From NCBI RefSeq assembly GCF_003697785.1, contig NZ_QOKZ01000002.1, positions 1 through 64,000 on the forward strand: a DNA stretch of 64,000 nt. Reading direction: 5' to 3'. The position numbers were made by a program, and so were the translations under genes. Positions 25,626-35,370 of this stretch are shown here, piece after piece. The first letter of the stretch is position 1. The number at the start of each line of letters is the position of its first letter. Source of the stretch: Paracoccus alkanivorans (GTDB taxonomy: Bacteria > Pseudomonadota > Alphaproteobacteria > Rhodobacterales > Rhodobacteraceae). Below the pieces are notes generated by a model, which worked only from the letters and a program-made list of their open reading frames with translations, did no database searches and had not been told where the DNA came from.

Positions 25626-26033
25626 TCATGGTCGATGATCCAGCGCCTCGATGATGCGGCAGTTGGAGATCGTCGTGCTGCCGTGGCATTGCGCGCCGAT
25701 CCGGCGCAATTCCGCAGCAAGAGCGTTCAGGTCAGCAATCTTCGCCTCCACCTCGGCCAGATGGGTGCGCGTCAGCGCGTCCACCTCACCGCAAGGTTGC
25801 CGGCTGTCGGAAGAAAGGGCGGCAAGCTCCGCAATCTGTTCCAGCGAGAATCCGAGATCGCGGCAGCGCCGGATGAACCGGAGGCGGTCCAGCTGCGCCT
25901 TTCCATAGACACGATAGTTCGACGCGCTGCGTTCCGGCACGGGCATGAGGCCGATGCTTTCGTAGTAGCGGATCGTCACAACCTTCGTGTCGGTGAGACG
26001 GGCCAGATCCCCGATACGAAAAACGTCAGACAT
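25626..26033 (-). CDS. MerR-family metal-sensing regulator
   Basis: 135 residues: winged helix at the N-terminus (RIGDLARLTDTKVVTIRYYE), a dimerisation helix, and cysteines placed as in divalent-metal MerR proteins (PCGEVD near residue 80, then AQCHGSTTISNC near the C-terminus). This is the CadR/PbrR/ZntR type. It is divergent from the cation transporter gene and separated by a 66-bp gap that contains a canonical MerR promoter. It activates transcription by untwisting that promoter when metal binds. Likely metals are Cd, Pb or Zn; not decidable from sequence alone. Confidence 0.92.
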   Translation of the reverse strand: MSDVFRIGDLARLTDTKVVTIRYYESIGLMPVPERSASNYRVYGKAQLDRLRFIRRCRDLGFSLEQIAELAALSSDSRQPCGEVDALTRTHLAEVEAKIADLNALAAELRRIGAQCHGSTTISNCRIIEALDHRP

Positions 26034-26036
26034 GGC

Positions 26037-26067
26037 TTGACCCTATAGTTGCTATAGACCGTATATA
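26037..26067 (+). promoter_or_regulatory. MerR-type promoter and operator
   Basis: -35 TTGACC (26037-26042) and -10 TATATA (26062-26067) are separated by 19 bp, the overlong spacing that defines MerR-activated promoters. The spacer holds a perfect dyad CTATAG-TTG-CTATAG (26043-26057). It drives the transporter gene at 26100. Confidence 0.88.
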
Positions 26068-26099
26068 TGGGGGCAACTGGACCATAAAGCGAGTCGATC

Positions 26100-26744
26100 A
26101 TGCCCTGTTGCTCCGCCGATAGCTGCGCCTCATCCACCGGAAGCTCCCCCCGTTTCCGCCGGGTTCTCTGGATTGTCCTCGCCATCAACGGCGGGATGTT
26201 CGCGGCGGAGATCGTCGCCGGGATGCTTGCCGGTTCAGCCGCCCTTCAAGCCGACGCGTTGGACTTCTTTGCCGATGCCAGCAACTATGCCATCAGCCTG
26301 TTCGTCCTGGGCATGAACCTGAAATGGCGTGCCGGAGCCGCTTGGATCAAAGGCGCGTCCATGGGGCTGTTCGGGCTGTGGGTGCTGGGCGCGGTTGTCT
26401 GGCACATGGCCTACGGGTCGGTCCCTCATGCCCCCACGATGGGGGTCATCGGCACCGTGGCCCTGTTGGCGAACCTGATCTGCCTGATCCTGCTTATGGC
26501 GTTCCGGGATGGCGATGCGAACATGCGTTCGGTCTGGATCTGCTCGCGCAATGACGTGATCGCCAACGTGGCGGTTCTGCTGGCGGCGCTTGGTGTCTTC
26601 GGTACCGGCACCGGCTGGCCGGATTTCATCGTGGCCTCCCTGATGGCCGTGCTGGCTCTGCAAGGTGCAGCCACGATCTTGCGGGATGCCACGCGCGAAT
26701 GGCGTAGTGCGGAACGCCTCTCGGCTGTGCCTGTGCTTAGGTAG
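26100..26744 (+). CDS. Cation transporter (CDF-like), MerR-controlled
   Basis: 214 residues, six predicted membrane helices, homologous to residues 95-283 of the HMA-fused transporter at 12749: QADALDFFADASNYAISLFV, GDANMRSVWICSRNDVIANV and TGWPDFIVASLMAVLAL. It lacks the HMA domain but starts with a cysteine-rich MPCCSADSCAS tail that could bind metal. The upstream MerR promoter indicates induction by a divalent metal and efflux as the likely role. Confidence 0.87.
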   Translation: MPCCSADSCASSTGSSPRFRRVLWIVLAINGGMFAAEIVAGMLAGSAALQADALDFFADASNYAISLFVLGMNLKWRAGAAWIKGASMGLFGLWVLGAVVWHMAYGSVPHAPTMGVIGTVALLANLICLILLMAFRDGDANMRSVWICSRNDVIANVAVLLAALGVFGTGTGWPDFIVASLMAVLALQGAATILRDATREWRSAERLSAVPVLR

Positions 26745-26779
26745 TAGCAGGACGCAAACAGTGCGAATGTCCGCAACGT

Positions 26780-26890
26780 CCCGCTTTTTACCAGTTTGAT
26801 AGATCGGTTTCGCTGCGACCGGCATGAATGACCGGTTCAGTGAAGCCGCGCCGCGGCATCGCACAGGACGCTGAATGGCAAGAATGGGCC
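26780..26890 (-). repeat. Mosaic intergenic repeat, module B copy 3 (inverted)
   Basis: Inverted module B (cccgctttttaccagtttga to tggcaagaatgggcc), starting about 35 bp after the transporter stop and almost identical to copy 1 at 12140. Confidence 0.9.
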
Positions 26891-26968
26891 GGAACGCTTC
26901 TGGTAGGTCGTGCCAAAGGGTATTTTTAATCCCGATCTTCAGGATGGCTTCCAAAATTGGAAACCTGA

Positions 26969-27370
26969 CTACGAGTCTTCGGCGGCCACGCGCCAAAATT
27001 CGACGGCCTTTTTGAACTCTGCCGCGTAGAAGGCTGGGTCCTCCGATCCCGAAGGGTCGCCGTCGAAGCACCCAACGCGCCGCGCGCAGTCGAAAAAGCC
27101 CGGCGCGGGCATTCCATGCCGTGTCTTGCTGACCACGAGCGCTGCGATCAACGGGCGGGCGGCGGCGGCGTCCTCCTCAATCAGGTATTCCAACGCGACG
27201 GTGAGTTGATGGATCGTATTCGGCGGCGAGAGATCCAAGGCCTTGGCAAGTGCTTGATAGGTGATGGGAACCGCATGACCGGCAATTCGGCAGAGATAAC
27301 TCCGGATCCGTGGTGCCAACAAGTTGGCCGTACACGCACCATCGCTCGTAGTCGATACACCAAGTCGCAA
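26969..27370 (-). CDS. Conserved hypothetical protein
   Basis: 133 residues. The core reads AVPITYQALAKALDLSPPNT, then IHQLTVALEYLIEEDAAA, a hydrophobic LIAALVVSK strand, GMPAPGFFDCARRVG and a C-terminal AFYAAEFKKAVEFWR helix. The pattern suggests a compact alpha/beta DNA-repair-like or nucleotide-binding fold, but no family is recognised with certainty. The N-terminal about 15 residues look atypical and the true start could be further in. No obvious operon partner. Confidence 0.6.
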   Translation of the reverse strand: MRLGVSTTSDGACTANLLAPRIRSYLCRIAGHAVPITYQALAKALDLSPPNTIHQLTVALEYLIEEDAAAARPLIAALVVSKTRHGMPAPGFFDCARRVGCFDGDPSGSEDPAFYAAEFKKAVEFWRVAAEDS

Positions 27371-27765
27371 TTAGTCCCTCCCAATTTATATCAACCTGCG
27401 ACGTCCTTTCTAAACAGTCAACTTCCGAAAACGGACATGCGAAGCGCGCTCTGCTAGGTATCCCAGTTACGCAGTTGCAGCGAACGGCGGTTTCAGCGGG
27501 CAGCGTTGCAGCACTGAGGCGCATCAGCAAAGGCAGCTCTGGGCCGATCCACGTCGACGCGCAAAGCGTCGGATTACTGGCTCACGGCGTCGCCTTAAGT
27601 CGGGTCCGAGTCCGCTCCACTCGCTCCCTCAACGCCTTGCGAATGGTGGCTTCGCATCGCATTTCGATCACTCCGAGCTGACCACAGCCTTCCGTAGAAC
27701 GGGCATTCGTTTCATCCTTGTCTATATGGACTACTTCATCGGAGCCAGCCTCGACAACGCTATGA
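27371..27765. other. Gap with possible coding remnants
   Basis: About 395 bp between two minus-strand genes. A minus-strand frame across 27582-27690 ends MRCEATIRKALRERVERTRT and a short tail; it looks protein-like but has no start and is continuous only with the 3' side of the hydrolase gene in another frame. It is probably a fragment of a lost gene. No repeat module was identified with confidence. Confidence 0.35.
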
Positions 27766-28950
27766 TCAGCTACCGCTAGCGGCCAGTACCGCCCCGAGGC
27801 CTTCTTGCAGGTCCTTGACGAAATTCTCCGGAACCTCCAGCGACGGGAAATGTCCCCCGGTTTCCGGCGTCCCCCATCGGACGATTTGTCGGTACCGTTC
27901 CTGTGCCCAGGAGCGCGGACATTTCTCGATGTCGCGGGGATATATGCTGATCGCCGACGGGACATCGACGCGAAGCTCGGGGTCGAGCGCATTAACTCCG
28001 CCGTGGCTTTCGTAGTAGATGCGGGCCGCCGATGCGCCGGTCCGCGTCAGCCAATACAAAGTTACATCGTCAAGAAGGCGATCCCTGGAAATCGTCTCGA
28101 ACGGGCTGTCTTCGGTATCTGTCCACTCAGCGAACTTGTCGAGAATCCAGGCAAGAAGCCCGACCGGGGAATCGACAAGCGAATAGCCGATGGTCTGCGG
28201 GCGGGTCGCCTGCTGCTTCGCGTACGCTGCGCGGTAGAGCCAGAAATCGCGGGTGTCCTCGGTCCATTTGCGCTCGGCCGCCGTCAGCCCGTCCGTTGTC
28301 AACCCTGGCGGTGCCTGCGCGAGCGTAGTGTGGATACCAAGAACCTGTGCCGGGAACCTGCCACCGAGGATCGTGGTGATCACACCTCCCCAGTCACCGC
28401 CATGAGCAACGAATTTATGGTAGCCGAGCCTTCCCATCAGTTCCATCCATGCGGCCGCGATCTTTCCAGTTCCCCAACCGGTGGTGGCTGGCTTGTCGCT
28501 GTAGCCAAAGCCTGGCAGCGACGGTGCCACGACGTGGAATGCCGGCGCATCTGGATCTTTCGGATCTGCCAGCTCGTCCATGACATGGGTGAACTCGGCA
28601 ATGCTGCCCGGCCAGCCGTGTGTCAGGATCAGGGGCGTGGCATCTGTGCGGGTGGATCGGCGGTGCAGGAAGTGGATTCCCAGATCGTCAATGGTGGTGC
28701 GGAACTGGCCGATCCGGTTGAGGCGCGCCTCGAACGATCGCCAATCATACTCTGTGCGCCAGTAGTTCACGATGTCGACGAGGTCGGCGAGAGGAACGCC
28801 CTGTTCCCATCGGCGAGGGTTGGGCGCGGCAGAATAGACCGTCTCGGCCTCCGGCAGACGCGCTGCGGCCAATCGCACGCGAAGATCATCGAGGTCAGCG
28901 TCAGTTGCGTGGGCTTCAAATGCCTGCACGTCGCTGGTTCGACGGTTCAT
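27766..28950 (-). CDS. Epoxide hydrolase (EHN domain plus alpha/beta hydrolase)
   Basis: 394 residues. The N-terminal EHN domain (about 10-115, with DLDDLRVRLAAARLPEAE and YWRTEYDWRSFEARLN) precedes an alpha/beta-hydrolase fold with the oxyanion motif HGWPGS, the nucleophile Asp in GGDWGG and a C-terminal GGHFPSLEVPE with the catalytic His. These microsomal-type epoxide hydrolases open epoxides to diols. It is divergent from a LysR gene and its promoter region contains a LysR-type palindrome at 29206, so regulation by that protein is likely. Confidence 0.93.
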   Translation of the reverse strand: MNRRTSDVQAFEAHATDADLDDLRVRLAAARLPEAETVYSAAPNPRRWEQGVPLADLVDIVNYWRTEYDWRSFEARLNRIGQFRTTIDDLGIHFLHRRSTRTDATPLILTHGWPGSIAEFTHVMDELADPKDPDAPAFHVVAPSLPGFGYSDKPATTGWGTGKIAAAWMELMGRLGYHKFVAHGGDWGGVITTILGGRFPAQVLGIHTTLAQAPPGLTTDGLTAAERKWTEDTRDFWLYRAAYAKQQATRPQTIGYSLVDSPVGLLAWILDKFAEWTDTEDSPFETISRDRLLDDVTLYWLTRTGASAARIYYESHGGVNALDPELRVDVPSAISIYPRDIEKCPRSWAQERYRQIVRWGTPETGGHFPSLEVPENFVKDLQEGLGAVLAASGS

Positions 28951-29205
28951 GAGATGGCCGCGGAGTGACCCGTCGTGGCGAAGCGCCTGAGTGCGCCAAA
29001 GCAGTGACGAACAATTTTCGCCCGCTCAATGCGTCCCTGTTGGCGGATTTGATGAGCTGCCTCCTGATCAATCCCGGAGGCCGGAGCCCGACCGGCGGTG
29101 TCACTCCCAGCAGTATACTTAGAAAAACTGTATATCATCTTGTCTCACATCCATATGCATGCTCATACAAAATAGCAATTTATGGAGCTTAACGCTTGTC
29201 AGTAA

Positions 29206-29220
29206 AACTGTATTACAGTT
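29206..29220. promoter_or_regulatory. LysR-type operator
   Basis: A perfect 15-bp palindrome AACTGTA-T-TACAGTT lies 12 bp before the LysR start codon. A half-like site aaaaactgtata occurs at 29122-29133 on the epoxide hydrolase side, so both divergent genes could be controlled. Confidence 0.65.
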
Positions 29221-29232
29221 AGTTTTTCTATC

Positions 29233-30126
29233 ATGAGAAAGCGAAACGATATCGCCTGGCTGCCGCTGAATTCCTTGCGTGCTCTGGCAGCAGTCCATGA
29301 AACCGGCTCTGTCGGTGCTGCGGCGGATACGCTCAAAGTCACGCATGGCGCAGTAAGTCAGCATCTACGAGGCTTGGAAGACCGTTTGGAGCGCAAATTG
29401 TTCACCCGATCTGGCAATCGTCTGGTCATGTTGCCGGACGCCGCAGACCTAGCCGATAATCTGCTCCAGAATTTCAGGGCGATTGCCGGTGATATCGTCC
29501 AGTTTCGGCGTGACGAAAACATCCTCAACATTACCGTGACGCCGCATTTCGCCCAGCACTGGCTGCTGCCACGCCTTGGTGAATTTCTGCAACACCATCC
29601 GGAAATCGACCTGCGCATCAACACCGATGCGACGGTACATGATCTTGCAAGGGGTGATTTCGACGCCGCTGTCCGGCATGGCGACGGTAACTGGCCCGGG
29701 GTGAACTGCGAAAGGCTTCTTGAAGGTTGGGATACCGTGGTGGCGGCGCCGTCGGTTCTGGAGTCCGTTTCCATTCAAACACCTCAGGAACTGACCAAGC
29801 TACCTTGGATTCTGGATGAGGACCGGGACATCGAAATGTCGAATTGGTTCGATGATCACGGCGTGGCCCATCAGGCTCATACACGGATCACCCGGCTGCC
29901 CAGCGCGCTGACGCTTGTCGCGGCACTCGACGGGCATGGCCTGGCATGGCTGCCCCATGTTTATGCAGCGCCCTATTTGACCAGCGGGCGCTTGGTGCAA
30001 TTGCTCAGCGACGACCGGTGGCAAGCACAGAATACACGCCACTATTACCTGTGCTGGGCCGACAACAAGAACCGTCCGGCTTTCAGGACGTTCCGGCAAT
30101 GGATAAGGCGGCAACTTCCAGATTAG
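29233..30126 (+). CDS. LysR-family regulator (GcvA-like)
   Basis: 297 residues beginning RNDIAWLPLNSLRALAAVHE, with recognition helix AAADTLKVTHGAVSQHLRGL and a substrate-binding domain containing ITVTPHFAQHWLLPRLGEF, the layout of GcvA/AmpR-type LysR proteins. It is divergent from the epoxide hydrolase gene across 280 bp and carries its presumed autoregulatory palindrome just upstream. The inducer is unknown. Confidence 0.92.
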   Translation: MRKRNDIAWLPLNSLRALAAVHETGSVGAAADTLKVTHGAVSQHLRGLEDRLERKLFTRSGNRLVMLPDAADLADNLLQNFRAIAGDIVQFRRDENILNITVTPHFAQHWLLPRLGEFLQHHPEIDLRINTDATVHDLARGDFDAAVRHGDGNWPGVNCERLLEGWDTVVAAPSVLESVSIQTPQELTKLPWILDEDRDIEMSNWFDDHGVAHQAHTRITRLPSALTLVAALDGHGLAWLPHVYAAPYLTSGRLVQLLSDDRWQAQNTRHYYLCWADNKNRPAFRTFRQWIRRQLPD

Positions 30127-30264
30127 GTCGGGTAACGAGGCCAGCTTCGGAGCGACGCCCGCTACGTCAACCATTCGACCGCGCCAAGTTTTCGTATTCA
30201 CAGCGAATGGCCGGTCTGGTGAAGCTGTGTCGCAGCGCTGGACGATTTGGTCAGTATCGGCAAA

Positions 30265-30336
30265 GGGCCGGGTGCGCCTGATGGCAGTTCGGGCCAGGGG
30301 CCGGACTCTTTGCAGCGCAAGGCGGCTTCGAGCCCA
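30265..30336 (-). repeat. Mosaic intergenic repeat, module A copy 4 (inverted)
   Basis: Inverted module A, identical over most of its length to the copy at 24476 apart from a 3-bp deletion (gcagcgcaaggcgg). It fills much of the gap between the LysR and GFA genes. Confidence 0.9.
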
Positions 30337-30370
30337 TTGCCGCCATTCGGCGATCTGATACCATTACAAC

Positions 30371-30784
30371 ATGTATATGAAAATCGTCGCATCCTGCCTT
30401 TGTGGATCAGTCAGAATTTCATGCGGAACCCCCGCTGGGCCTGCCGCTTATTGCCACTGCGAGGACTGTCGAAGATGCACAGGGAGCGCCTTCACCGTCA
30501 GCTTGCCGTTTAGGGCCGACGGGTTTCGCGTGATTTCGGGAGAGACAGATTCGTTCACCAAGGTTGCGGATAGCGGCCACGAGTTAACTCGGCACTTCTG
30601 TCCGAATTGCGGCTCTCCTCTCTATACATCGTCTCCGAAACATCCCGATCTTGTCTATGTAAAGGCAGGAACTCTGGATAATTCTGCGCTTGTTCAGCCC
30701 GCATATCAAAGCTGGTGCCAGTCAAAGGTGGCATGGTCTACGATTGGCATAGGCTTGCCTTCTTATTCCAAAGGTCGAACCTAA
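30371..30784 (+). CDS. GFA-family (glutathione-dependent formaldehyde-activating-like) protein
   Basis: 137 residues with the zinc-binding pattern of the GFA fold: ASCLCGSVRISC, AYCHCEDCRRCTGSAF, and RHFCPNCGSPLY. The last cysteine pair and central CHCxxC cluster are all present. Members are small zinc proteins; only a few are true S-hydroxymethylglutathione synthases, so no specific substrate is assigned. The ATG at 30371 is used; a second in-frame ATG lies at 30377. The next gene follows after 3 bp. Confidence 0.88.
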   Translation: MYMKIVASCLCGSVRISCGTPAGPAAYCHCEDCRRCTGSAFTVSLPFRADGFRVISGETDSFTKVADSGHELTRHFCPNCGSPLYTSSPKHPDLVYVKAGTLDNSALVQPAYQSWCQSKVAWSTIGIGLPSYSKGRT

Positions 30785-30787
30785 TCG

Positions 30788-31231
30788 ATGTGTGCCAAGT
30801 ATCGGATTCGCCACGCTGGCAACGACGACATGCAAGTGATATCCAACCTCATGCACGGCCTTGGATTTAATCATACGGTTGAAGAAATCTTGCGTCGTTG
30901 GCAGTTGGTCAGAGACCGCATATCGCACCCTGTGCTGATAGCTTACGAAGAGGAAACGGCAGTAGGATTGATAGCTCTCTATATCACCCCTCTGCTTTTC
31001 TATCCGGAACCGCTTGCTCGAATTACGACACTGGTCGTTGCTCCAAATTATCGCCGGCGTGGAATCGGACGTTCATTGGTGGCGGCGGCAGAATGTCTGG
31101 CAAAAGAAGCCGGCTGTGACACCATTGAGCTCACCACCGGAAATCATCGAAAAGGGGCACAAGCGTTCTATCGAAGTTTAGGGTTCGAGGCTTTGGCTTT
31201 GCGCATGGAAAGACGGCTGTCCAAGCAATGA
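30788..31231 (+). CDS. GNAT-family N-acetyltransferase
   Basis: 147 residues with the acetyl-CoA site VVAPNYRRRGIGRSLVAAAE (the RRxGIGxxL P-loop) and a C-terminal GAQAFYRSLGFEALALRM segment. The N-terminal YRIRHAGNDDMQVISNLMHG fits the first strand and helix of the fold. Substrate unknown; such small singletons often acetylate antibiotics, amines or amino acids. It lies 3 bp after the GFA gene and is probably co-transcribed. Confidence 0.88.
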   Translation: MCAKYRIRHAGNDDMQVISNLMHGLGFNHTVEEILRRWQLVRDRISHPVLIAYEEETAVGLIALYITPLLFYPEPLARITTLVVAPNYRRRGIGRSLVAAAECLAKEAGCDTIELTTGNHRKGAQAFYRSLGFEALALRMERRLSKQ

Positions 31232-31296
31232 CCGCAAAGTCCGCCTTGCCGCTGTCAGTGTTGCCCATGATGAAATGATAGAAGAGCCCTTACTGC

Positions 31297-32499
<1,203 letters not shown>

Positions 32500-33366
32500 A
32501 TGACAAACGGCTTCTTTCCCGACTTTACGGTTAGTTTCGTGGAAACACCTCTTGGCGCTATCCGTATCCGCACGGGTGGAACCGGATTTCCTGTTCTTCT
32601 CCTTCACGGCCACCCGAGAACACACACGACCTGGTATAAAGTTGCGCCATTGCTGGCTCAGGATTTCACCGTAATCTGCGCCGATCTTCCCGGTTTTGGT
32701 CAAAGTTATCGGCCGGAGGAGATTGAAGGCAGTTCCGGAAGAGCGAAGGCCAAGGCGCTGCATGCCTGCATGAGCTCACTCGGTCATGACCGGTTTGGCG
32801 TTGCCGGACACGACCGCGGCTCCTATCGCGCCTTTCGGCTGGCGATGGACTTTCCGGAAAGCGTCGCCGGCCTTGTCATGATGGACGGTGTTCCGATCTA
32901 TGAAGCTCTGGAACGGGCAGACTGGCGCTTTGCCAGGGACTGGTGGCATTGGTTCTTCTTTGCGCAAAGCGACAAGGCAGAATCCGCGATCCTTGCTGAC
33001 CCGGAACTTTGGTATCCGACAGACGCCGCACTGGGCATAGAAAACAGGGCCGACTACGTTAAGGCGACACGTGACCCCTCAGTAGTGCGTAGCATGCTTG
33101 CAGATTATCGGGCGGGCCTGGAATACGATTACGACCACGATCACGCGGATCGAAAGGTCAGCCGCTATCTACAGTGCCCGCTAGGCCTGCTCTGGTCGGC
33201 GCATGATGATATGGAAACCATCTACGGCGATCCGTCCAAACCATGGGCCGATTGGAGTTCCAAGACCGTAATGAAAGAACGCATCATGAGCGGGCATCAT
33301 ATGGCCGAAGAGGCGCCAGAAGATGTTGCTCTGCATCTTCGAACATTTTTCATGAACCACAGGTAG
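32500..33366 (+). CDS. Alpha/beta hydrolase, haloacetate dehalogenase-like
   Basis: 288 residues with oxyanion region LLLHGHPRTHTTWYKVAPLL, nucleophile Asp in GVAGHDRGSYRAFRLAMDF, a cap containing WRFARDWWHWFFFAQ and the catalytic His in IMSGHHMAEEAPED. The GHDRG elbow with RTH and WHWFFF cap residues is characteristic of fluoroacetate/haloacetate dehalogenases and close relatives. It probably hydrolyses a halogenated or related ester substrate. Apparently monocistronic. Confidence 0.88.
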   Translation: MTNGFFPDFTVSFVETPLGAIRIRTGGTGFPVLLLHGHPRTHTTWYKVAPLLAQDFTVICADLPGFGQSYRPEEIEGSSGRAKAKALHACMSSLGHDRFGVAGHDRGSYRAFRLAMDFPESVAGLVMMDGVPIYEALERADWRFARDWWHWFFFAQSDKAESAILADPELWYPTDAALGIENRADYVKATRDPSVVRSMLADYRAGLEYDYDHDHADRKVSRYLQCPLGLLWSAHDDMETIYGDPSKPWADWSSKTVMKERIMSGHHMAEEAPEDVALHLRTFFMNHR

Positions 33367-33387
33367 GTGATCGAGGGATCGCTCTGT

Positions 33388-33427
33388 CCGCATCGTTGCC
33401 TTCCCGGCGGATCGACGTGAAGAGCCC
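33388..33427 (+). repeat. Mosaic intergenic repeat, module D copy 1
   Basis: ttcccggcggatcgacgtga followed by agagccc, directly after the dehalogenase-like gene. The same text occurs at 34081 and inverted at 47881. Confidence 0.8.
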
Positions 33428-33461
33428 CTTGCGGACGTTGATCGCAAGGTGGCAGATCAGT

Positions 33462-33920
33462 TCAAGCCTCTAGCCAGCTTCCCACCTGTGTAACCGCGAC
33501 ACCAACAATGACGAGCGCAATCCCGAGGACACGGGACCAGCTGAGCGTGCGCATTTCCATCCCAAATGCACCGATATGGTCCAAGTATGCGGCGCCGAGC
33601 AGCTGCCCCAAAACAACACAAACGAAGAACATCGCCACCCCCAGCTTCGGGACGATAACGAGAGCGATTAACACGAACAATGCGCCTGCCGCTCCACCTA
33701 TCAGCGTCCACCATGGCAATGTCAGCAGTTTCGACCATTGTGGTCCGACCCGACCGAATGTGGCCCATGCGGCGGTTACCATGACAAGGCTTATAGTGAT
33801 CGAGCAAACAGCCGCGAACAACGGACCTCCGAGTCTGGCTGCGATTTGAGCATTGATAGCGGGTTGCATTGAAACCAAGGCTCCGAGACCGAATGCAATA
33901 AGCAGATAGATTGCGGGCAT
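33462..33920 (-). CDS. DMT-family small membrane transporter (DUF606/YdcZ type)
   Basis: 152 residues with four to five membrane helices: MPAIYLLIAFGLGALVSMQP, LFAAVCSITISLVMVTAA, WTLIGGAAGALFVLIALVIV and VLGIALVIVGVAVTQVG. The AINAQIA start motif and GGxxGAxFV are typical of the DUF606 branch of drug/metabolite transporters. The start at 33920 is preferred; an in-frame ATG at 33977 would add a polar leader. Substrate unknown. Confidence 0.85.
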   Translation of the reverse strand: MPAIYLLIAFGLGALVSMQPAINAQIAARLGGPLFAAVCSITISLVMVTAAWATFGRVGPQWSKLLTLPWWTLIGGAAGALFVLIALVIVPKLGVAMFFVCVVLGQLLGAAYLDHIGAFGMEMRTLSWSRVLGIALVIVGVAVTQVGSWLEA

Positions 33921-34080
33921 GGGGAAGTGCCTCTCCGTGTCTGTTGTGGCATATTCGTCAAGTGAGCTGTCTTTCATCGATGCTCACTTCGTCCTAGTCA
34001 GATATCTTGCTCGATTAGCGAGCGGGCGCTAATTTCGGGCGCTTAATCCGCCAACCTGCCGTCGCACCCAATGGCCGCAA

Positions 34081-34123
34081 AGTCCGCATCGATGCCTTCC
34101 CGGCGGATCGACGTGAAGAGCCC
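34081..34123 (+). repeat. Mosaic intergenic repeat, module D copy 2
   Basis: agtccgcatcgatgccttcc through gacgtgaagagccc, followed 53 bp later by a module B copy. The 33978-34299 gap holds only these repeats. Confidence 0.82.
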
Positions 34124-34175
34124 ATCAGAGACATTCGAGCGCGGCGCGTCGAATGCGAGTGCAGCAAACGAGGTC

Positions 34176-34300
34176 GGCCCTTTCTTGCCGTTCAGCGTCC
34201 TGTGCGATGCCGCGGCGCAGCTTCACTGAACCGGACATTCATACCGGTCGCAGCGTATCCGACCAATCAAACTCGTAAAGTGCCGGACAAAGCCGACATT
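34176..34300 (+). repeat. Mosaic intergenic repeat, module B copy 4 (diverged)
   Basis: Module B from ggccctttcttgccgttcag to cggacaaagccgacattcag, with more substitutions than copies 1-3. It ends at the 3' end of the SnoaL gene encoded on the other strand. Confidence 0.85.
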
Positions 34301-34722
34301 CAGCCGGTCAGACCCAACTGTTGCTGCATGACCGTTGCCGCGTTGTAGCAGTGGAAGGAAACGACCTTTCCATCCTTTACCTGAAACACATCGCAGCACG
34401 GAACATCGATTGTCCTTCCAGTCGGTGCAAGGGTGCCTGCGGGGGTCGCGAAGTCGCCCGTATGTGTTCCGCGGATGGCAAGCTCGACGACAACGACGCC
34501 GTCCATGGCATTGATGCCGAGTATTTCCCGGTGAACATCAGGAAAGGCTTCCGCCATTCCCCCCGCGACCATGGCAATGTCATCTCCGTGAAAGTCCACC
34601 CCGGCTGGGACGTTGCGAGCATAGCCGTCCTTGGAGAAGAATGAGACGAACGCGGGCAGATCCAAGGACTCCCCCTCGGCGGCGGCGTAGAGCGCCTTGA
34701 TCAGATCAACGTCGTCTTGCAT
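34300..34722 (-). CDS. SnoaL-like ester-cyclase-family protein
   Basis: 140 residues of the NTF2-like fold: QDDVDLIKALYAAAEGESLD, YARNVPAGVDFHGDDIAMVA, FPDVHREILGINAMDG, GTHTGDFATPAGTLAPTGRT and VFQVKDGKVVSFHCYNAATV. This is the SnoaL/ketosteroid-isomerase type found in many small stress genes; the substrate is unknown. The start at 34722 is chosen over the longer frame to 34821, which would cross the operator. It is divergent from an HxlR regulator. Confidence 0.87.
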   Translation of the reverse strand: MQDDVDLIKALYAAAEGESLDLPAFVSFFSKDGYARNVPAGVDFHGDDIAMVAGGMAEAFPDVHREILGINAMDGVVVVELAIRGTHTGDFATPAGTLAPTGRTIDVPCCDVFQVKDGKVVSFHCYNAATVMQQQLGLTG

Positions 34723-34806
34723 GGTTTGAACCTTTCCATCTGGTGGCTGGCTGATGTTCCTGACGCCAGCTCGATAGATGGAAGATAGACGATCAGTTAC
34801 GTTTAG

Positions 34807-34819
34807 GGTAGAACCTACC
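34807..34819. promoter_or_regulatory. Probable HxlR operator
   Basis: A perfect palindrome GGTAG-AAC-CTACC lies in the 116-bp gap between the SnoaL and HxlR genes, followed at once by acc-aaaa-ggt (34817-34826). It would suit repression of both genes. Confidence 0.5.
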
Positions 34820-34838
34820 AAAAGGTATGTGAGAAAGC

Positions 34839-35192
34839 ATGGACCGGATGGATACGCCTTGTGGCCTGGACGTCTCGCTGTCGATCGTCGGCGGGAAATG
34901 GAAGCCTTTGATCCTCTTTCATCTTCAGGAGGGTCCGACCCGCTTTGCCGACGTGAAGCGTCGCGTCGGCGGGATCAGCGAAAAGGTGTTGATCCAGCAG
35001 TTGCGAGACTTGGTCGAGATGAACGTCCTCGTACGGCGCGACCATCAACGCGTGCCGCCGATGGTGGACTATTCGCTTACTCCGTTCGGCCGAACGCTCG
35101 TCGAAGCGCTGATCCCCCTGTGCGAATGGGGCACCAGAAACCGGGCGACGGTGGCGAAGCTCTCCCGAAGCACGATCGACATGGAAACTTGA
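34839..35192 (+). CDS. HxlR-family winged-helix regulator
   Basis: 117 residues with the HxlR pattern: TPCGLDVSLSIVGGKWKPLI (conserved Cys then GGKWK), FADVKRRVGGISEKVLIQQL, and VDYSLTPFGRTLVEALIPLC with a WGTRNRA tail. It is divergent from the SnoaL-like gene and separated by a short palindrome that is likely its operator. It differs in sequence from the HxlR protein at 2772. Confidence 0.93.
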   Translation: MDRMDTPCGLDVSLSIVGGKWKPLILFHLQEGPTRFADVKRRVGGISEKVLIQQLRDLVEMNVLVRRDHQRVPPMVDYSLTPFGRTLVEALIPLCEWGTRNRATVAKLSRSTIDMET

Positions 35193-35265
35193 CCGGCTCT
35201 CTCAGGCGTAATGGCACCACATCATCGCAACTGTGTGTACGAATGGCATATGGTTAAACATCCAA

Positions 35266-35370
35266 GGGCTCCGTGCCGTCTTGCGGCAGCGCAGCGACGC
35301 TCCCCGCCCAGGTCGATCCGAACTTGCGCCAGCTGAATGCAGGCAGGCAGCCCTTTCACAACATTCGGCC
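35266..35370 (+). repeat. Mosaic intergenic repeat, module C copy 2
   Basis: Module C (gggctccgtgccgtcttgcg, cgctccccgcccaggtcgat, gccagctgaatgcaggcagg) after the HxlR gene. The rest of 35193-35664 is further degenerate repeat text with no gene. Confidence 0.8.
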
